Below are positions 42,949 to 52,959 of a stretch of DNA of 64,000 nt, in pieces. Location of the stretch: contig NZ_JACMYK010000020.1 of assembly GCF_020889785.1 (NCBI RefSeq), forward strand, positions 1-64,000, written 5' to 3'. This DNA comes from Bradyrhizobium acaciae. Lineage in GTDB: Bacteria > Pseudomonadota > Alphaproteobacteria > Rhizobiales > Xanthobacteraceae. The position numbers and the translations under genes are program-made. The notes beneath the pieces are model-generated. The model did not search any database. It worked only from the letters and a program-made list of their open reading frames with translations, and had not been told where the DNA came from. Numbering within the stretch: position 1 is the first letter of the stretch; each line of letters opens with the position of its first letter.

Positions 42949-43210
42949 GACAAATCTCCTGCCAGCGCGAGACTAGGCCGCGCGGCATGGCGGCGCCAGC
43001 GTCGTCCGTCTTCATGGTTATTCCGAGCAGGCATGATTCATGCCCGGCTGGACCGCCCTAGGCAGGGAATGTGACTGGACCGCGACGATATGGCTAACAT
43101 CGGCTTGATCGACCGGTTCCAAAGAGGGGGACGGCGCCGTCCGGATTGTGACAAAGCCTTGGACGCCCCTTGCACGAAGGCTTGAATTCGCCGCGTTTTC
43201 GTTGAAAAGC

Positions 43211-44287
43211 ATGGGGATGACTTCGAGGGGCAACGGCATCGGCGGATGCGGGCGGGGCATGCGGCTCCTTCCGCTAGTGGCGCTTGCGGCATTTTTGCTC
43301 GCGATGGTCCCGGGTTCCGTGTCGGCGCAGTTTTTCAGCGACCGGCCGCCGCCGATCCCGCCTGCTTCGGTGCCGGATGTACCGTCCGGCCCGGCCCTCA
43401 ATCTGGCGCCGCCGTCCGGGGCCGGTTCCGGGCCTGTTCTGCCCGGTCCGCTGACCCAACCGACCATCGTCCAGCCATCCATTGCGACCGTGCCTCCGGT
43501 GACGCCGCCGGCCGGCTCCCCGACCGCCGGGCAGGCGGTGCTGTCGCTGACGGCGCGCTACGGCAAGGACCTGCCGGTCATCAATGCCGGGCTGGTGTGG
43601 CGGGTGTTCGCCGACAAGCCGGACGACAACGGCACCTACAAGCTGGTCCGCGAGGAGCGCGGGGCGACGCCGAACGTCGTGCTGCCGCCCGGCAATTACG
43701 TCGTCCATGTCGCGCTCGGCCTCGTCAGCGCGGTGCGTGCCGTCAGCCTGAAGTCGGAGACCGACCGCGAGTCGTTCGTGCTGCCGGCCGGCGGCCTGCG
43801 GATCGAAGGCCGGGTCGGCTCCAGCAAGATCCCGGCCAACCAGATCTCGTTCGCGATCTACAAGGGCAGCCAGTTCGACGGCTCGGACCGCGGCCCGCTG
43901 GTGCCCAACGTCTCCGCCGGCGATGTCGCGCTGCTGCCCGAGGGTACCTACTACATCGTCTCCAACTATGGTGACGCCAACTCGGTGGTGCGCTCCGACA
44001 TTCGCGTCGCGGCAGGCAAGCTGACCGACGTCACCGTCACGCATCGCGCGGCCGTGATCACGCTGAAGCTGGTCAGCGAGAAGGGCGGCGAGGCGCTCGC
44101 CAACACCGCATGGTCGGTGATTACGCCGGGCGGCGACGTGATCAAGGAATCGATCGGCGCGTTCCCGCGCGTCGTGCTCTCGGAAGGCGAGTATCGTGCA
44201 ATCGCCAAGAACGAGGGCAAGGTGTTCGAGCGTCCCTTCAACGTCGTCAACGGCGTCGATGGCGAAGTCGAAGTCGTGGCGCGCTGA
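43211..44287 (+). CDS. Exported protein with Pro-rich linker and beta-rich repeats, function unknown
   Basis: The product is about 358 aa. A signal peptide (MRLLPLVALAAFLLAMVPGSVSAQ, starting at 43259) lies a few residues inside the chosen ATG at 43211; the true start could be any of several Met codons from 43148 on. The mature part begins with a Pro-rich linker (about 70 residues). Several strand-rich units follow with a repeated pattern of the type hVLPPGNYVVHVALG / LLPEGTYYIVSNYGD / VVLSEGEYRAIAKNEG, resembling carboxypeptidase-regulatory or DUF-type beta folds. No catalytic residues are evident. It is probably periplasmic or outer-envelope. Confidence 0.75.
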   Translation: MGMTSRGNGIGGCGRGMRLLPLVALAAFLLAMVPGSVSAQFFSDRPPPIPPASVPDVPSGPALNLAPPSGAGSGPVLPGPLTQPTIVQPSIATVPPVTPPAGSPTAGQAVLSLTARYGKDLPVINAGLVWRVFADKPDDNGTYKLVREERGATPNVVLPPGNYVVHVALGLVSAVRAVSLKSETDRESFVLPAGGLRIEGRVGSSKIPANQISFAIYKGSQFDGSDRGPLVPNVSAGDVALLPEGTYYIVSNYGDANSVVRSDIRVAAGKLTDVTVTHRAAVITLKLVSEKGGEALANTAWSVITPGGDVIKESIGAFPRVVLSEGEYRAIAKNEGKVFERPFNVVNGVDGEVEVVAR

Positions 44288-44494
44288 CGCCCGACCGCGC
44301 TGCATTTCATGCAACCGTCATAGTTTCTAACGCGAACTAACCATCGCGCGAATTTGAGCTGTCATAATCGCTGGCGGCGACGCGCAGCATCGCTATTTTT
44401 ACATGGCGTTAAGCCGCGGCATGACTTGGATGCCACGGGGACCACGGCGCGATGGGTTCACGTTGAGGCGTCATCGCGCTTTGGCTTTTTGTTT

Positions 44495-44544
44495 GAGCAT
44501 GATCCTTTCGGAAAACCGCTTCGCACATTTTCCGGATCATGCTC
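44495..44544. repeat. 50-bp inverted repeat (dispersed Bradyrhizobium-type element), type C
   Basis: GAGCATGATCC...GGATCATGCTC, with a central GGAAAACCGC-type core, forms a long imperfect stem between the exported protein and the GGDEF-EAL gene. I recall very similar elements as abundant in Bradyrhizobium intergenic DNA; the number of copies cannot be checked here. Confidence 0.7.
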
Positions 44545-44570
44545 TGGCGTTTGCGTGAACGGGGCGTGCC

Positions 44571-47054
44571 ATGGTCATGGCCAACAAGAAATCAGCTAAG
44601 ACATCGGCCAAGTTCAATTCCGAGATGTTCGCGGACGTTCCGGTTCTGCAACGCAAGTGGCAGGCCGCGGTTCGTCCCGGCGAGAAGCTGCCGCACTATG
44701 AAGACGTGATGCTCGGCAGTCTCGGCCGGCTCGCCGATCATATCGTGCTGCTGCGGAACGTCGACGGCGTGCTCAGCGTCTCGCACACCGGCCGCTATGT
44801 CCAGACCTGGCTGAACGACGAGCGCTGGGACATTCCGCTCAGCGCGCTGCCGCCGGACTGCGCCACCGCGCTGACCGAAGCCGCCGCAAACGCGCGCGAG
44901 AACTGTCGGCCCTATCTCGCATCGGCACATTGCGTGCGCGACGGCCTGGTGCGGACCTTCGACGTGCTGGCGCTGCCGACGCGGTCGCGCTGGGGCGGCA
45001 TCCTGGTCGGCGTCTACGTCAACGAGCGCAATGCGCAGTACAATCTGCTCGATACGATTTTCTCGGCCACCGACGAGGGCGTGCTGTCGCTCGCCGCGAT
45101 CCGCGATGCGCGGGGCGAGCCGGCCGATTTCCAGGTCGTGCATCTCAACCAGGGTGCTGCAAAGCTCTTGATGCGGCCCGCAACCGAATTGCTGTGGCGC
45201 CGGCTCAGCGCCGGCGGCAATCCGCTTGCCGCGCCGGCGGTGATGGACCGCCTGCTCGGATTCGTTGGAAGCGGTCCGGGCGGCCAGTTCGAGATCGACA
45301 GCGGCGATCGCTGCCTGCGGCTCGGCGTCACGGCGTTCGGCGACATGCTGTCGCTGACCGTCTCCGACGTCACGGCGCTGAAGCAGCGCGAGGTGTCGTT
45401 CCGCCTGCTGTTCGAGAACAACCCGATGCCGATGTGGGTGTTCGACGCCGGCACGATGGAATTCCTCAGCGTCAACGACGCCGCCGTTCAGCACTATGGC
45501 TACAGCCGGGAGAGATTTCTCGGCATGACGCTGCGCGAGATCTGGCCGGTTGACGAGTGGAGCATGCACAGTGCAGCCTTGCGCGACATCGGCGACGTCT
45601 ATCAATCGAGCCGCGACTGGCGGCACGTCAAGGCCGATGGCACCGAGATCCATGTGCTGACCTTCGGACGCAAGGTGGCGTTCGAGGGCCGTGACGGCTA
45701 TCTGGTCGCGGTGGTCGACATCACCGAGCGTCGCGCCGCCGAAGCGCGGATCGCCCACATGGCGCACCATGATGGCCTCACCAACCTGCCGAACCGCGAC
45801 TTCTATCAGCAGCGCCTGAGCGAGGCGCTGGAGCGGGGCCGAAACGGCAACAAGCGCGTCGCGGTGATGTGCATCGACCTCGACCTGTTCAAGAACGTCA
45901 ACGACTCGTTCGGGCATCCGATGGGCGACCGGCTGCTCAAGCTGGTGGCGGAGCGGTTGCGCGAGGTGGTCCGTGACGACAACGTGGCGGCCCGCCTAGG
46001 CGGTGACGAGTTTGCGATCGTGCTTGCCGCCGACGTTTCGCCGAAGGAGGCGAGCGCTTTTGCCGAACGGCTGATCGATGCGCTGAGCGCGCCCTACAAC
46101 ATCGACGGGCTCGAAGTCGTGGTCGGCGCCAGCGTCGGGATTGCGCTGTCGCCGGGTGACGGCACGTCGTCGGAAGAATTGATGCGCAACGCTGACATGG
46201 CGCTGTACCGCGCCAAGTCCGACGGCGGCGGCGTGCATCATTTCTTCGAACCGGAGATGGATCAGCAGGCGCAGAAGCGCCGCGACATGGAGCGCGATCT
46301 GCGCGCGGCCTTCAGCAACGGCGAGTTCGAGCTGCACTACCAGCCGCTGATCGATATCGCCGCCGACCGCATCTCGGGCTTCGAGTCGCTGCTGCGCTGG
46401 CGGCATCCGCAGAAGGGCATGGTGTCGCCCGCGGAGTTCATCCCGGTCGCCGAGGACATCGGCCTGATCGTCGCGCTCGGCGAATGGGTGCTGCGCGAGG
46501 CCTGCGCCGAGGCGATGAAGTGGCCGGCCGACGTCAAGGTCGCCGTCAATCTTTCACCGGTCCAGTTCCGCAGCCGCAATCTGGTTCAGGCCGTGATCTC
46601 GGCGCTGGCGCATTCGGGCCTGCCAGCGCGCCGGCTCGAGCTCGAGATCACCGAATCGGTGTTTCTCGCGGAGACCGAGGCCAATCTCGCCATCCTGCAT
46701 CAGCTGCGCGAGCTCGGCGTCAGCATCTCGATGGACGATTTCGGCACCGGCTATTCCAGCCTGAGCTATCTGCGCAGCTTTCCGTTCGACAAGATCAAGA
46801 TCGACCGCTCCTTCGTGAAGGATCTGGCGCGGCGCTCGGACTGTGTCGCGATCGTGCGTGCGATCTCCGGCCTCGGCCGCAGCCTCAAGATCACCACGAC
46901 CGCGGAAGGCGTCGAGACGACGGATCAGCTCGACTGGCTGCGCGCCGAAGGCTGCAACGAGGTGCAGGGATTCCTGTTCAGCGCTGCGAGGCCGGGGCAC
47001 GAGATCGCAGCCTTGCTGAGCGGCTTTGCGGAGCGCGCGTCGAAGGCGGCTTGA
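44571..47054 (+). CDS. PAS-GGDEF-EAL cyclic-di-GMP signalling protein
   Basis: The product is 827 aa and has no transmembrane segment. Two PAS-like units precede the catalytic parts, the second clearest (LFENNPMPMWVFDAGTMEFLSVNDAAVQHYGYSRERFLGM, about residues 280-320). The GGDEF motif is intact (residues 477-481, RLGGDEFA), predicting diguanylate cyclase activity. The EAL position reads ESL (605-607, GFESLLRWRHPQKG), with DDFGTGYSSLSYL (722 on) and KIDRSFVKDL intact, so phosphodiesterase activity is likely retained. ESL replaces EAL, a known natural variant. It probably sets c-di-GMP in response to a PAS ligand, and the double PilZ protein near 6 kb is a possible reader. Confidence 0.93.
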   Translation: MVMANKKSAKTSAKFNSEMFADVPVLQRKWQAAVRPGEKLPHYEDVMLGSLGRLADHIVLLRNVDGVLSVSHTGRYVQTWLNDERWDIPLSALPPDCATALTEAAANARENCRPYLASAHCVRDGLVRTFDVLALPTRSRWGGILVGVYVNERNAQYNLLDTIFSATDEGVLSLAAIRDARGEPADFQVVHLNQGAAKLLMRPATELLWRRLSAGGNPLAAPAVMDRLLGFVGSGPGGQFEIDSGDRCLRLGVTAFGDMLSLTVSDVTALKQREVSFRLLFENNPMPMWVFDAGTMEFLSVNDAAVQHYGYSRERFLGMTLREIWPVDEWSMHSAALRDIGDVYQSSRDWRHVKADGTEIHVLTFGRKVAFEGRDGYLVAVVDITERRAAEARIAHMAHHDGLTNLPNRDFYQQRLSEALERGRNGNKRVAVMCIDLDLFKNVNDSFGHPMGDRLLKLVAERLREVVRDDNVAARLGGDEFAIVLAADVSPKEASAFAERLIDALSAPYNIDGLEVVVGASVGIALSPGDGTSSEELMRNADMALYRAKSDGGGVHHFFEPEMDQQAQKRRDMERDLRAAFSNGEFELHYQPLIDIAADRISGFESLLRWRHPQKGMVSPAEFIPVAEDIGLIVALGEWVLREACAEAMKWPADVKVAVNLSPVQFRSRNLVQAVISALAHSGLPARRLELEITESVFLAETEANLAILHQLRELGVSISMDDFGTGYSSLSYLRSFPFDKIKIDRSFVKDLARRSDCVAIVRAISGLGRSLKITTTAEGVETTDQLDWLRAEGCNEVQGFLFSAARPGHEIAALLSGFAERASKAA

Positions 47055-47200
47055 GCTTTTATCCGGAATGACCACGGTTCCCGTAGCTCGGGTGAGCGAA
47101 GCGCCACCCGGGAGGAGCGTCCAGCATATCGCGGAGCCTGTCGTCGGGCGCGCGTTCGCGCGAGCCGTTGGCTCATGCGGGCTACGAGGCGGTGCCTCGT

Positions 47201-47764
47201 CTAGAACCGCGTCACGATATCCGACAGCGACGGGCGCGGCCGGTCCTCGCTCGGCTTGGTCGGCGTGCCGATGTGGATCAGGCCTGCGAGCTTTTCGTCC
47301 GGCTTCAGGCCGAGACCGTCGAGCACGTCGCGGTCGAAGGCAAACCAGCCGGTCAGCCAGCAGGCGCCGTAGCCGAGGGCTGCGGCGGCGGTGACGATGT
47401 TCATCGCGCTCGCGCCCGCCGACAATTCCTGCTCCCACGGCGGCACCTTCGGGTGCGGCTTGGTGAAGGAGACCACGCCGATCACCAGCGGCGCATCGGT
47501 CAGGCGCTTCTTCTCGACCTCGATGTCGGAGACGGGCGCGCCGGGATTCTTGCGGGCGAAGACCTTTGCGATCACGTCACCGGCGCGCGCGCGGGCATCG
47601 CCCTCGAACACGATGAAGCGCCAAGGTGCCAGCTTGCCGTGGTCGGGCACGCGCGCACCGATCGTCAAAATGGTCTCGAGCTCGGCCGCGGACGGCCCGG
47701 GGCCGGTCATCTCGCGCGGTTTCAGCGAACGGCGTGTCTTCAGGAGTTCAATGGCATCGGGCAC
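47201..47764 (-). CDS. Nitroreductase-family oxidoreductase (YdjA-like)
   Basis: The product is about 187 aa. The FMN-binding pattern is PDAIELLKTRRSLKPREMTGPGPSAAELETILTIGARVPDHGKLAPWRFIVF, then SAGASAMNIVTAAAALGYGACWLTGW and LIHIGTPTKPSEDRPRPSL. This compact architecture matches the YdjA-like subgroup. Reactions in the family include NAD(P)H-dependent reduction of nitro or quinone substrates, and the substrate is unknown. The start is the GTG at 47764 with AAGGAC upstream; a TTG at 47797 is possible. It lies just downstream of thrS on the same strand. Confidence 0.88.
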   Translation of the reverse strand: MPDAIELLKTRRSLKPREMTGPGPSAAELETILTIGARVPDHGKLAPWRFIVFEGDARARAGDVIAKVFARKNPGAPVSDIEVEKKRLTDAPLVIGVVSFTKPHPKVPPWEQELSAGASAMNIVTAAAALGYGACWLTGWFAFDRDVLDGLGLKPDEKLAGLIHIGTPTKPSEDRPRPSLSDIVTRF

Positions 47765-47848
47765 GGAAATGTCCTTCAAGGGGAGTCGTGCCCCCAAGAT
47801 GGGGGCACGACGGAGCCAGCGAAAGCCAGTTTAGACCGATTGTGAAGA

Positions 47849-49897
47849 TCACGCGGCGGATCGCGCCCGCTTCACGTCCGGCGGCGTTGCTTCATCGACC
47901 AGCGCGGCAATCGCCTCATCGGTCGGCATCACGACCTGGCGCTCGCTGCCGAGGCGGCGGACCGAGACCGAATGGGTTTCGGCTTCCTTCTTGCCGACGA
48001 CGAGCAGGGCCGGGATCTTGGCCAGCGAGTGCTCGCGGACCTTGTAGTTGATCTTCTCATTGCGCAGGTCGATCTCGACCCGCAGCCCGGCGCGGCGCGC
48101 CGCCGCCGCCACCACCTTGGCGTACTCGTCGCCTTCGGAGGTGATGGTCGTGACCACGAGCTGCGTCGGCGCCAGCCAGAGCGGGAAGTTGCCGGCATAA
48201 TGCTCGATCAGGATGCCGATGAAGCGCTCCATCGAGCCGCAGATCGCGCGGTGCACCATGACCGGTGCCTTCTTCGAGCCGTCGTGATCGATGTAGAACG
48301 CGCCGAACCGCTCCGGCAGGTTGAAGTCGACCTGGGTCGTGCCGCATTGCCAGTCGCGGCCGATGGCGTCGCGCAGCACATATTCGAACTTCGGCCCGTA
48401 GAACGCGCCTTCGCCCGGATTGATCTCGGTGCGGATCCGGTTGCTGCCCTTGGCCTTGATCTCCGACAGCACGGTCGCCATCACGCGCTCGGCGTGATCC
48501 CACATCTCGTCGGTGCCGACCCGCTTCTCGGGCCGCGTCGAGAGCTTGACAGTGAGCTCGCCATCGAAGCCGAAATCGGCGTAGGTCGACAGGATCAGCT
48601 CGTTGATCTTGAGGCACTCATCGGCGAGCTGCTCTTCGGTACAGAACACGTGGGCGTCGTCCTGGGTGAAGCCGCGCACCCGCATCAGGCCGTGCATCGC
48701 GCCCGACGGCTCGTAGCGATGCACGACGCCGAACTCGGCGAGCCGCAAGGGCAGGTCGCGGTAGCTCTTCAGCCCGTGCTTGAAGATCTGGACATGGCCC
48801 GGGCAGTTCATCGGCTTCAGCGCGAACCAGCGCTTGTCCTCGGCCTCGTCGCCGGCCGACTGCGCCGCGAACATGTTCTCGCGATACCAGTCCCAATGGC
48901 CCGAGGTCTCCCACAGCACCTTGTCGAGGATCTGCGGGGCATTGACCTCGTTGTAGTCGCCGAGCAGCCGGCGCCGCATATAGGCGATCAGCTGCTGGAA
49001 GATGGTCCAGCCCTTCGGGTGCCAGAACACCACGCCGGGGCCTTCCTCCTGGAAGTGGAACAGGTCGAGCTCGCGGCCGAGCTTGCGGTGGTCGCGCTTC
49101 TCGGCTTCCTCGATCTGCTTGAGGTAGGCGTCGAGGTCTTCCTGCTTCGCGAATGCCGTGCCGTAGATGCGGGTCAGCATCGGATTGTTGGAATCGCCGC
49201 GCCAATAGGCGCCGGCAACCTTCATCAGCTTGAATGCGTTGCCGATCTTGCCGGTCGAGGTCATGTGCGGACCGCGGCACAGATCGAACCAGTCGCCCTG
49301 GAAATAGATCTTGATCGGCTCGTTGCCGGGAATGGCGTCGACCAGCTCGACCTTGAAGGCCTCGCCCTTGTCGCGGAACACCTGCTTGGTCTTCTCGCGA
49401 TCCCAGACTTCCTTGGTGAACGGCTTGTCGCGCGCGACGATCTCGCGCATCCGCTTCTCGATCGCGGCAAAATCTTCCGGGGTGAACGGCTCGTTGCGGA
49501 AGAAGTCGTAGTAGAAGCCGTTCTCGATCACCGGGCCGATCGTGACCTGGGTGCCCGGCCACAGCGACTGCACGGCTTCGGCGAGCACATGCGCGGCATC
49601 GTGCCGGATCAGTTCCAGCGCGCGCGGGTCGTCGCGGCCGACCAGCTCGATCCTGGCGTCGGCTTCAATGGGATCATTGAGGTCGGCAAGCGTGCCATCG
49701 AGCGCCATCGCGACGGTGCGCTTGGCGAGGGAGGGCGAAATGCCTTTGGCGATGTCGAGACCGGTGGTGCCTCTCGGGAATTCACGCCTCGCTCCATCAG
49801 GGAAGGTGAGGGCGATCTTGTCCACGGGTTCTGCGGGTTTGAGGTTGGAGAGGCTGTACTGGAATCCGGATTCGGATTTGGGTGGCGTGTCTGCCAT
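47849..49897 (-). CDS. thrS: Threonyl-tRNA synthetase
   Basis: ThrRS charges tRNA-Thr with threonine and edits mischarged Ser. The product is 682 aa, close to the usual 640-680. It has the N-terminal TGS domain (about residues 25-85), the editing domain with [18 protein letters not shown] (about 97-114), and the class II catalytic core with [26 protein letters not shown] and the zinc Cys365 in MNCPGHV. The C-terminal anticodon-binding domain has [12 protein letters not shown]. The ATG at 49897 is followed by [13 protein letters not shown] 210-base region upstream carries the promoter, and I see no T-box or other leader structure in it. Confidence 0.97.
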   Translation of the reverse strand: MADTPPKSESGFQYSLSNLKPAEPVDKIALTFPDGARREFPRGTTGLDIAKGISPSLAKRTVAMALDGTLADLNDPIEADARIELVGRDDPRALELIRHDAAHVLAEAVQSLWPGTQVTIGPVIENGFYYDFFRNEPFTPEDFAAIEKRMREIVARDKPFTKEVWDREKTKQVFRDKGEAFKVELVDAIPGNEPIKIYFQGDWFDLCRGPHMTSTGKIGNAFKLMKVAGAYWRGDSNNPMLTRIYGTAFAKQEDLDAYLKQIEEAEKRDHRKLGRELDLFHFQEEGPGVVFWHPKGWTIFQQLIAYMRRRLLGDYNEVNAPQILDKVLWETSGHWDWYRENMFAAQSAGDEAEDKRWFALKPMNCPGHVQIFKHGLKSYRDLPLRLAEFGVVHRYEPSGAMHGLMRVRGFTQDDAHVFCTEEQLADECLKINELILSTYADFGFDGELTVKLSTRPEKRVGTDEMWDHAERVMATVLSEIKAKGSNRIRTEINPGEGAFYGPKFEYVLRDAIGRDWQCGTTQVDFNLPERFGAFYIDHDGSKKAPVMVHRAICGSMERFIGILIEHYAGNFPLWLAPTQLVVTTITSEGDEYAKVVAAAARRAGLRVEIDLRNEKINYKVREHSLAKIPALLVVGKKEAETHSVSVRRLGSERQVVMPTDEAIAALVDEATPPDVKRARSAA

Positions 49898-50107
49898 GAT
49901 GTCTCCTGTAGCTCACTCCTGCGAACGAGCGCAGGTAAGCGGAAAGCAGCGGTATAGCAGGGGATTTGACGCCTGCAATCCGGCAATATCAAGAAAATGG
50001 CCCTCCTGCGGCAGGGAATTGAGGCAAGCTCGCCGCACCTGACGGCACCGAACGTTGCGACGCTGCCGATCATCGTCTAACGTCGAACGTCCCACCTTCC
50101 CGACATC

Positions 50108-51427
50108 GTGCGATCCACCAAATTCATGCTTTCCCGTGTCCTGTTTTTCGTGGCGCTGCTTCTGATCCCCGGCGTCTTGCGCGCGGAAGAAACACCGGTC
50201 GAGAAGGTCGGATTTGCGAAACGGCTGACGATCTACCTCGCCAAGGGACCGGCGAATGCCTGCGGCGCCGGTTGCGATCGCTGGATTGCGATCGAAGGCG
50301 AGATCGATCGGGATGCGGCGGCGCGGATTCGCAGCTTCCTGCTTGCCATAAAGGACACGCAGCTTCCGATCTACCTTCACTCGCCCGGCGGAAACGTCGA
50401 GCAGTCCTATGCGATTGCGCGGTTTCTGCGTGCGCGCAAGGCGGTTGCCCGGGTCGGCCGCACCAACGTGCCGGCCTGTTCCACCGGCACGCAGGTCGAC
50501 GCCGCCTGCCTCAAGATCAAGGCTGCGAAGAGGGAGGTCGAGGCCGAACTCACCACCCGAAATGCGATGTGCGTTTCGGCCTGCGCCTATCTGTTCCTGG
50601 GCGCGACCACCCGCGAGGTGGCACCCGATTCGGTGCTCGGGGTGCACAATTCCAAGCTGATGTTCGTGGTCCATGGGCATCCTCCGGCCCAGGCTGTCGC
50701 GGACTTCAGGCGGCGCGAGATGGTGAGCGCCGATCGCGACCGCAACCTGTTCCTGGCGGCGATGGGGATCAGCCATGAGCTCAGCGAACTGATCCGGACT
50801 GTGAAGTTCGAGAGCCTGCACGTGCTGACGCGGCCGGAACTCTATCGCTTCGGAATCGATACGCGGCCGTTGCCGGAAACCCTGTGGGCGGTGGAGAAGG
50901 AAACGCGGCCCTATGTGCGCAAGATCGCGCAGGAGAAAAAGGGCGACGGCAGTTCGTTCCGCATGATGGAGTGGCGCCTGTTCTGCGAGAACAGGGATCG
51001 CGGGCGGCTGATGTTCGTGCGCGAATTCGATGAAGGCGTCGCCGGCAAGAGCACGGTGGTGATGATGGCCGGCGCCACCAAGACCATCGCGTTCGGCAGA
51101 TCGCCGGCGCGGTTCGGCAAATACGAGGTCTGGAGCGACCCGGTGAGCTCGGACAGCGTGCAGGCGATGCTGGCGGTCCCGCATCTACAGGTCGGCGAGA
51201 GCACGCTGTCGTCCGATGCCAGATCCGACGTCAGGTCCGATGCAAAGTCCGACCTGAAGCCCGGCTATGCAACATTCGACATCGACACGACCGGGCTGGA
51301 TCGGGGATGGACGCAGCTTCTGGCATCGTGTCCGGCGGCGACGGCAGGTCCGAAGCCCGCGGCTCCGATTCCGCCTGTCGTTTCGCCGAGCGTCGACGCG
51401 GCGCCGACGGCATCGCGGGCGCCGTGA
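50108..51427 (+). CDS. Exported ClpP-fold protein (COG3904-like), copy 1
   Basis: The product is 439 aa. A signal peptide covers residues 1-26 (MLSRVLFFVALLLIPGVLRA region). The core is a crotonase/ClpP-like fold: GEIDRDAAARIRSFLLAIKDTQLPIYLHSPGGNVEQSYAIARFLR (glycines 94-95), then NAMCVSACAYLFLGATTREVAPDSVLGVHN, with candidate nucleophile Ser157 and His180. The Ser lies in a C-x-S-x-C motif (Cys155, Cys159). A C-terminal extension has four short SD[A/V/L][R/K] repeats near residues 370-385 and an Ala/Pro-rich end. It would act in the periplasm; substrate and partner are unknown. A similar protein is encoded at 53554. GTG 50108 or ATG 50126 may be the start. Confidence 0.8.
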   Translation: MRSTKFMLSRVLFFVALLLIPGVLRAEETPVEKVGFAKRLTIYLAKGPANACGAGCDRWIAIEGEIDRDAAARIRSFLLAIKDTQLPIYLHSPGGNVEQSYAIARFLRARKAVARVGRTNVPACSTGTQVDAACLKIKAAKREVEAELTTRNAMCVSACAYLFLGATTREVAPDSVLGVHNSKLMFVVHGHPPAQAVADFRRREMVSADRDRNLFLAAMGISHELSELIRTVKFESLHVLTRPELYRFGIDTRPLPETLWAVEKETRPYVRKIAQEKKGDGSSFRMMEWRLFCENRDRGRLMFVREFDEGVAGKSTVVMMAGATKTIAFGRSPARFGKYEVWSDPVSSDSVQAMLAVPHLQVGESTLSSDARSDVRSDAKSDLKPGYATFDIDTTGLDRGWTQLLASCPAATAGPKPAAPIPPVVSPSVDAAPTASRAP

Positions 51428-51457
51428 GCGCAAGAGGCGCCAAACGATCAAGTGCCA

Positions 51458-51471
51458 TGCATTTAGATGCA
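51458..51471. promoter_or_regulatory. Inverted repeat upstream of the MFS gene, candidate operator
   Basis: TGCATTTAGATGCA is an inverted repeat with a four-base spacer (TGCAT-TTAG-ATGCA), and TTGCAT follows two bases later. It lies 36 bases before the GTG of the MFS gene in an AT-richer spot. The shape resembles sites bound by MarR-type regulators; no regulator gene is adjacent. Confidence 0.4.
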
Positions 51472-51506
51472 GTTGCATTGATCTCGGAGTCTGCTAACAC
51501 CGCGGC

Positions 51507-52667
51507 GTGAAACGCTTCGCTCCTACCGCATTGATGCTCGGCAACATCGTCACCGGCTGCTCGGTGCTGGCGCCGGCCGGCATGCTGGCGGAATTGTCTG
51601 ATGGCCTCGGCGTCACGATCCACACTGCGGGTCTCCTGATCACCTTCGGCGCGATCGTGCTGTGCGTGGGCTCGCCGGTGACGGCCTGGCTGACCAGCCG
51701 GTTCGAACGGCGCGCCTTGCTGACGGCGACGCTGCTGGTGCTGACGCTGACCAACGCAGCATCGGCTTTCGCGCCGGACTACGACAGTCTGCTGGCCATC
51801 CGCCTCGTGATGCTCGCGGTCGGCGTGCTCTACACACCGCAGGCGGCCGGCACCGCGGCGCTGATCGTGCCGGTGGAGAAGCGCGGCAGCACGATCGCCT
51901 ACATCTTCCTCGGCTGGTCGCTCGCCGCCGCGATCGGGCTGCCGTTGATCACCTTCATCGCAAGCCGTTACGGTTTTCGCGTGACCTATGGCGCGATCGC
52001 GCTGACCGGGCTCGTGAGCTCACTGCTGCTGTGGTGGCGGCTGCCCGGCGGGTTGCATGGCGTGCCGGTCGATTTGAGGACGTGGGCCGATCTCGGCCGT
52101 AATCCAACCGTCATCCTGCTGCTGTCGATCACGACGTTGCAGATGTCGGGTCAGTTCGTGGTGTTCACCTTCATGGGGCCGCTGCTCGCCAAGCTGACCG
52201 GCGCCAATGCCGACGCCGTCGGGATCGTGTTCGCGCTCTACGGCATTTTCGGCTTCGTCGGTATCGCGATCGCAACCCGCATCGTGGATTCCTGGGGCGC
52301 CTGGAAGACGTCGGTCCTGTTCACCGTGCTGCTGCTCGCGGGCGTGGCCGGCTGGGCGCTGAGCGCGGGCGCCTATGCATTGATGGCCGCCTCCGTTGCG
52401 GTGTGGGGCCTGGGCTTCGCCTCGACCAATTCGATGCAGCAGGTGCGTTTGGTCGGTGCGGCTCCGGCGCTCGCGTCGGCGTCGGTCTCGCTCAACACCT
52501 CGGTGCTGTATATCGGCCAGGCCATCGGCTCGGCGATCGGCGGATTGCTGTTCGCGCGCGAATGGCTGCATAGCGCGGGCTACGTGGCGACGGCCTTCGT
52601 CGCGGCGGCCCTGGTGGTCGTGGTCATCACGCGGCCGCGCCGGGTGCGCACTGCTCCAGCCGAGTAG
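51507..52667 (+). CDS. MFS transporter, DHA1/drug-efflux-like
   Basis: The product is 386 aa with twelve predicted membrane helices. The conserved loop 2-3 motif appears as GSPVTAWLTSRFERRALL, and helix 5 region GWSLAAAIGLPLITFIASRYGFR fits the antiporter motif C area of DHA1 exporters such as AraJ. It should pump small compounds out using the proton gradient; the substrate is unknown. The start is GTG at 51507. An inverted repeat upstream suggests local regulation. Confidence 0.9.
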   Translation: MKRFAPTALMLGNIVTGCSVLAPAGMLAELSDGLGVTIHTAGLLITFGAIVLCVGSPVTAWLTSRFERRALLTATLLVLTLTNAASAFAPDYDSLLAIRLVMLAVGVLYTPQAAGTAALIVPVEKRGSTIAYIFLGWSLAAAIGLPLITFIASRYGFRVTYGAIALTGLVSSLLLWWRLPGGLHGVPVDLRTWADLGRNPTVILLLSITTLQMSGQFVVFTFMGPLLAKLTGANADAVGIVFALYGIFGFVGIAIATRIVDSWGAWKTSVLFTVLLLAGVAGWALSAGAYALMAASVAVWGLGFASTNSMQQVRLVGAAPALASASVSLNTSVLYIGQAIGSAIGGLLFAREWLHSAGYVATAFVAAALVVVVITRPRRVRTAPAE

Positions 52668-52676
52668 GTATGTGCC

Positions 52677-52844
52677 TCACCACTTGACGCTCTGGCTCGG
52701 CACGATGAACGCCGTCGTGCTCGGCTTGTTGGAATTGTGGGTGAAGTAGCCGTAGGCGGCAATGATCACGACGAGCAGGGCAAGCACGGCCAACAAATCG
52801 ATCTGCCGGGGGTCGTGACCGTTGTGGCTGATTTTCCAGCGCAT
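52677..52844 (-). CDS. Small (55-aa) single-pass membrane protein
   Basis: GGGGAGGAAACAACA directly precedes the ATG at 52844, one of the strongest ribosome-binding sites in the window. The product, MRWKISHNGHDPRQIDLLAVLALLVVIIAAYGYFTHNSNKPSTTAFIVPSQSVKW, has one membrane helix (about residues 17-34) and a Ser/Thr-rich periplasmic tail. I do not recognise a family. It is 115 bases downstream of yidD on the same strand and convergent with the MFS gene. Confidence 0.7.
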   Translation of the reverse strand: MRWKISHNGHDPRQIDLLAVLALLVVIIAAYGYFTHNSNKPSTTAFIVPSQSVKW

Positions 52845-52959
52845 TGTTGTTTCCTCCCCGAGGGGATCCCGAGCGGGCAACGAAACAATGCAGAAAGCAT
52901 CGCCACAGTTCCGCCGAACCAGCAATGCGCGCTGCGCCTGGAAGCGCCGCAGCAATTGA

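Noticed and set aside
49898-50107. Possible T-box or leader attenuator upstream of thrS.
   Set aside because: No T-box sequence, strong hairpin or Thr-rich leader peptide is visible, and T-boxes are not expected in this group.
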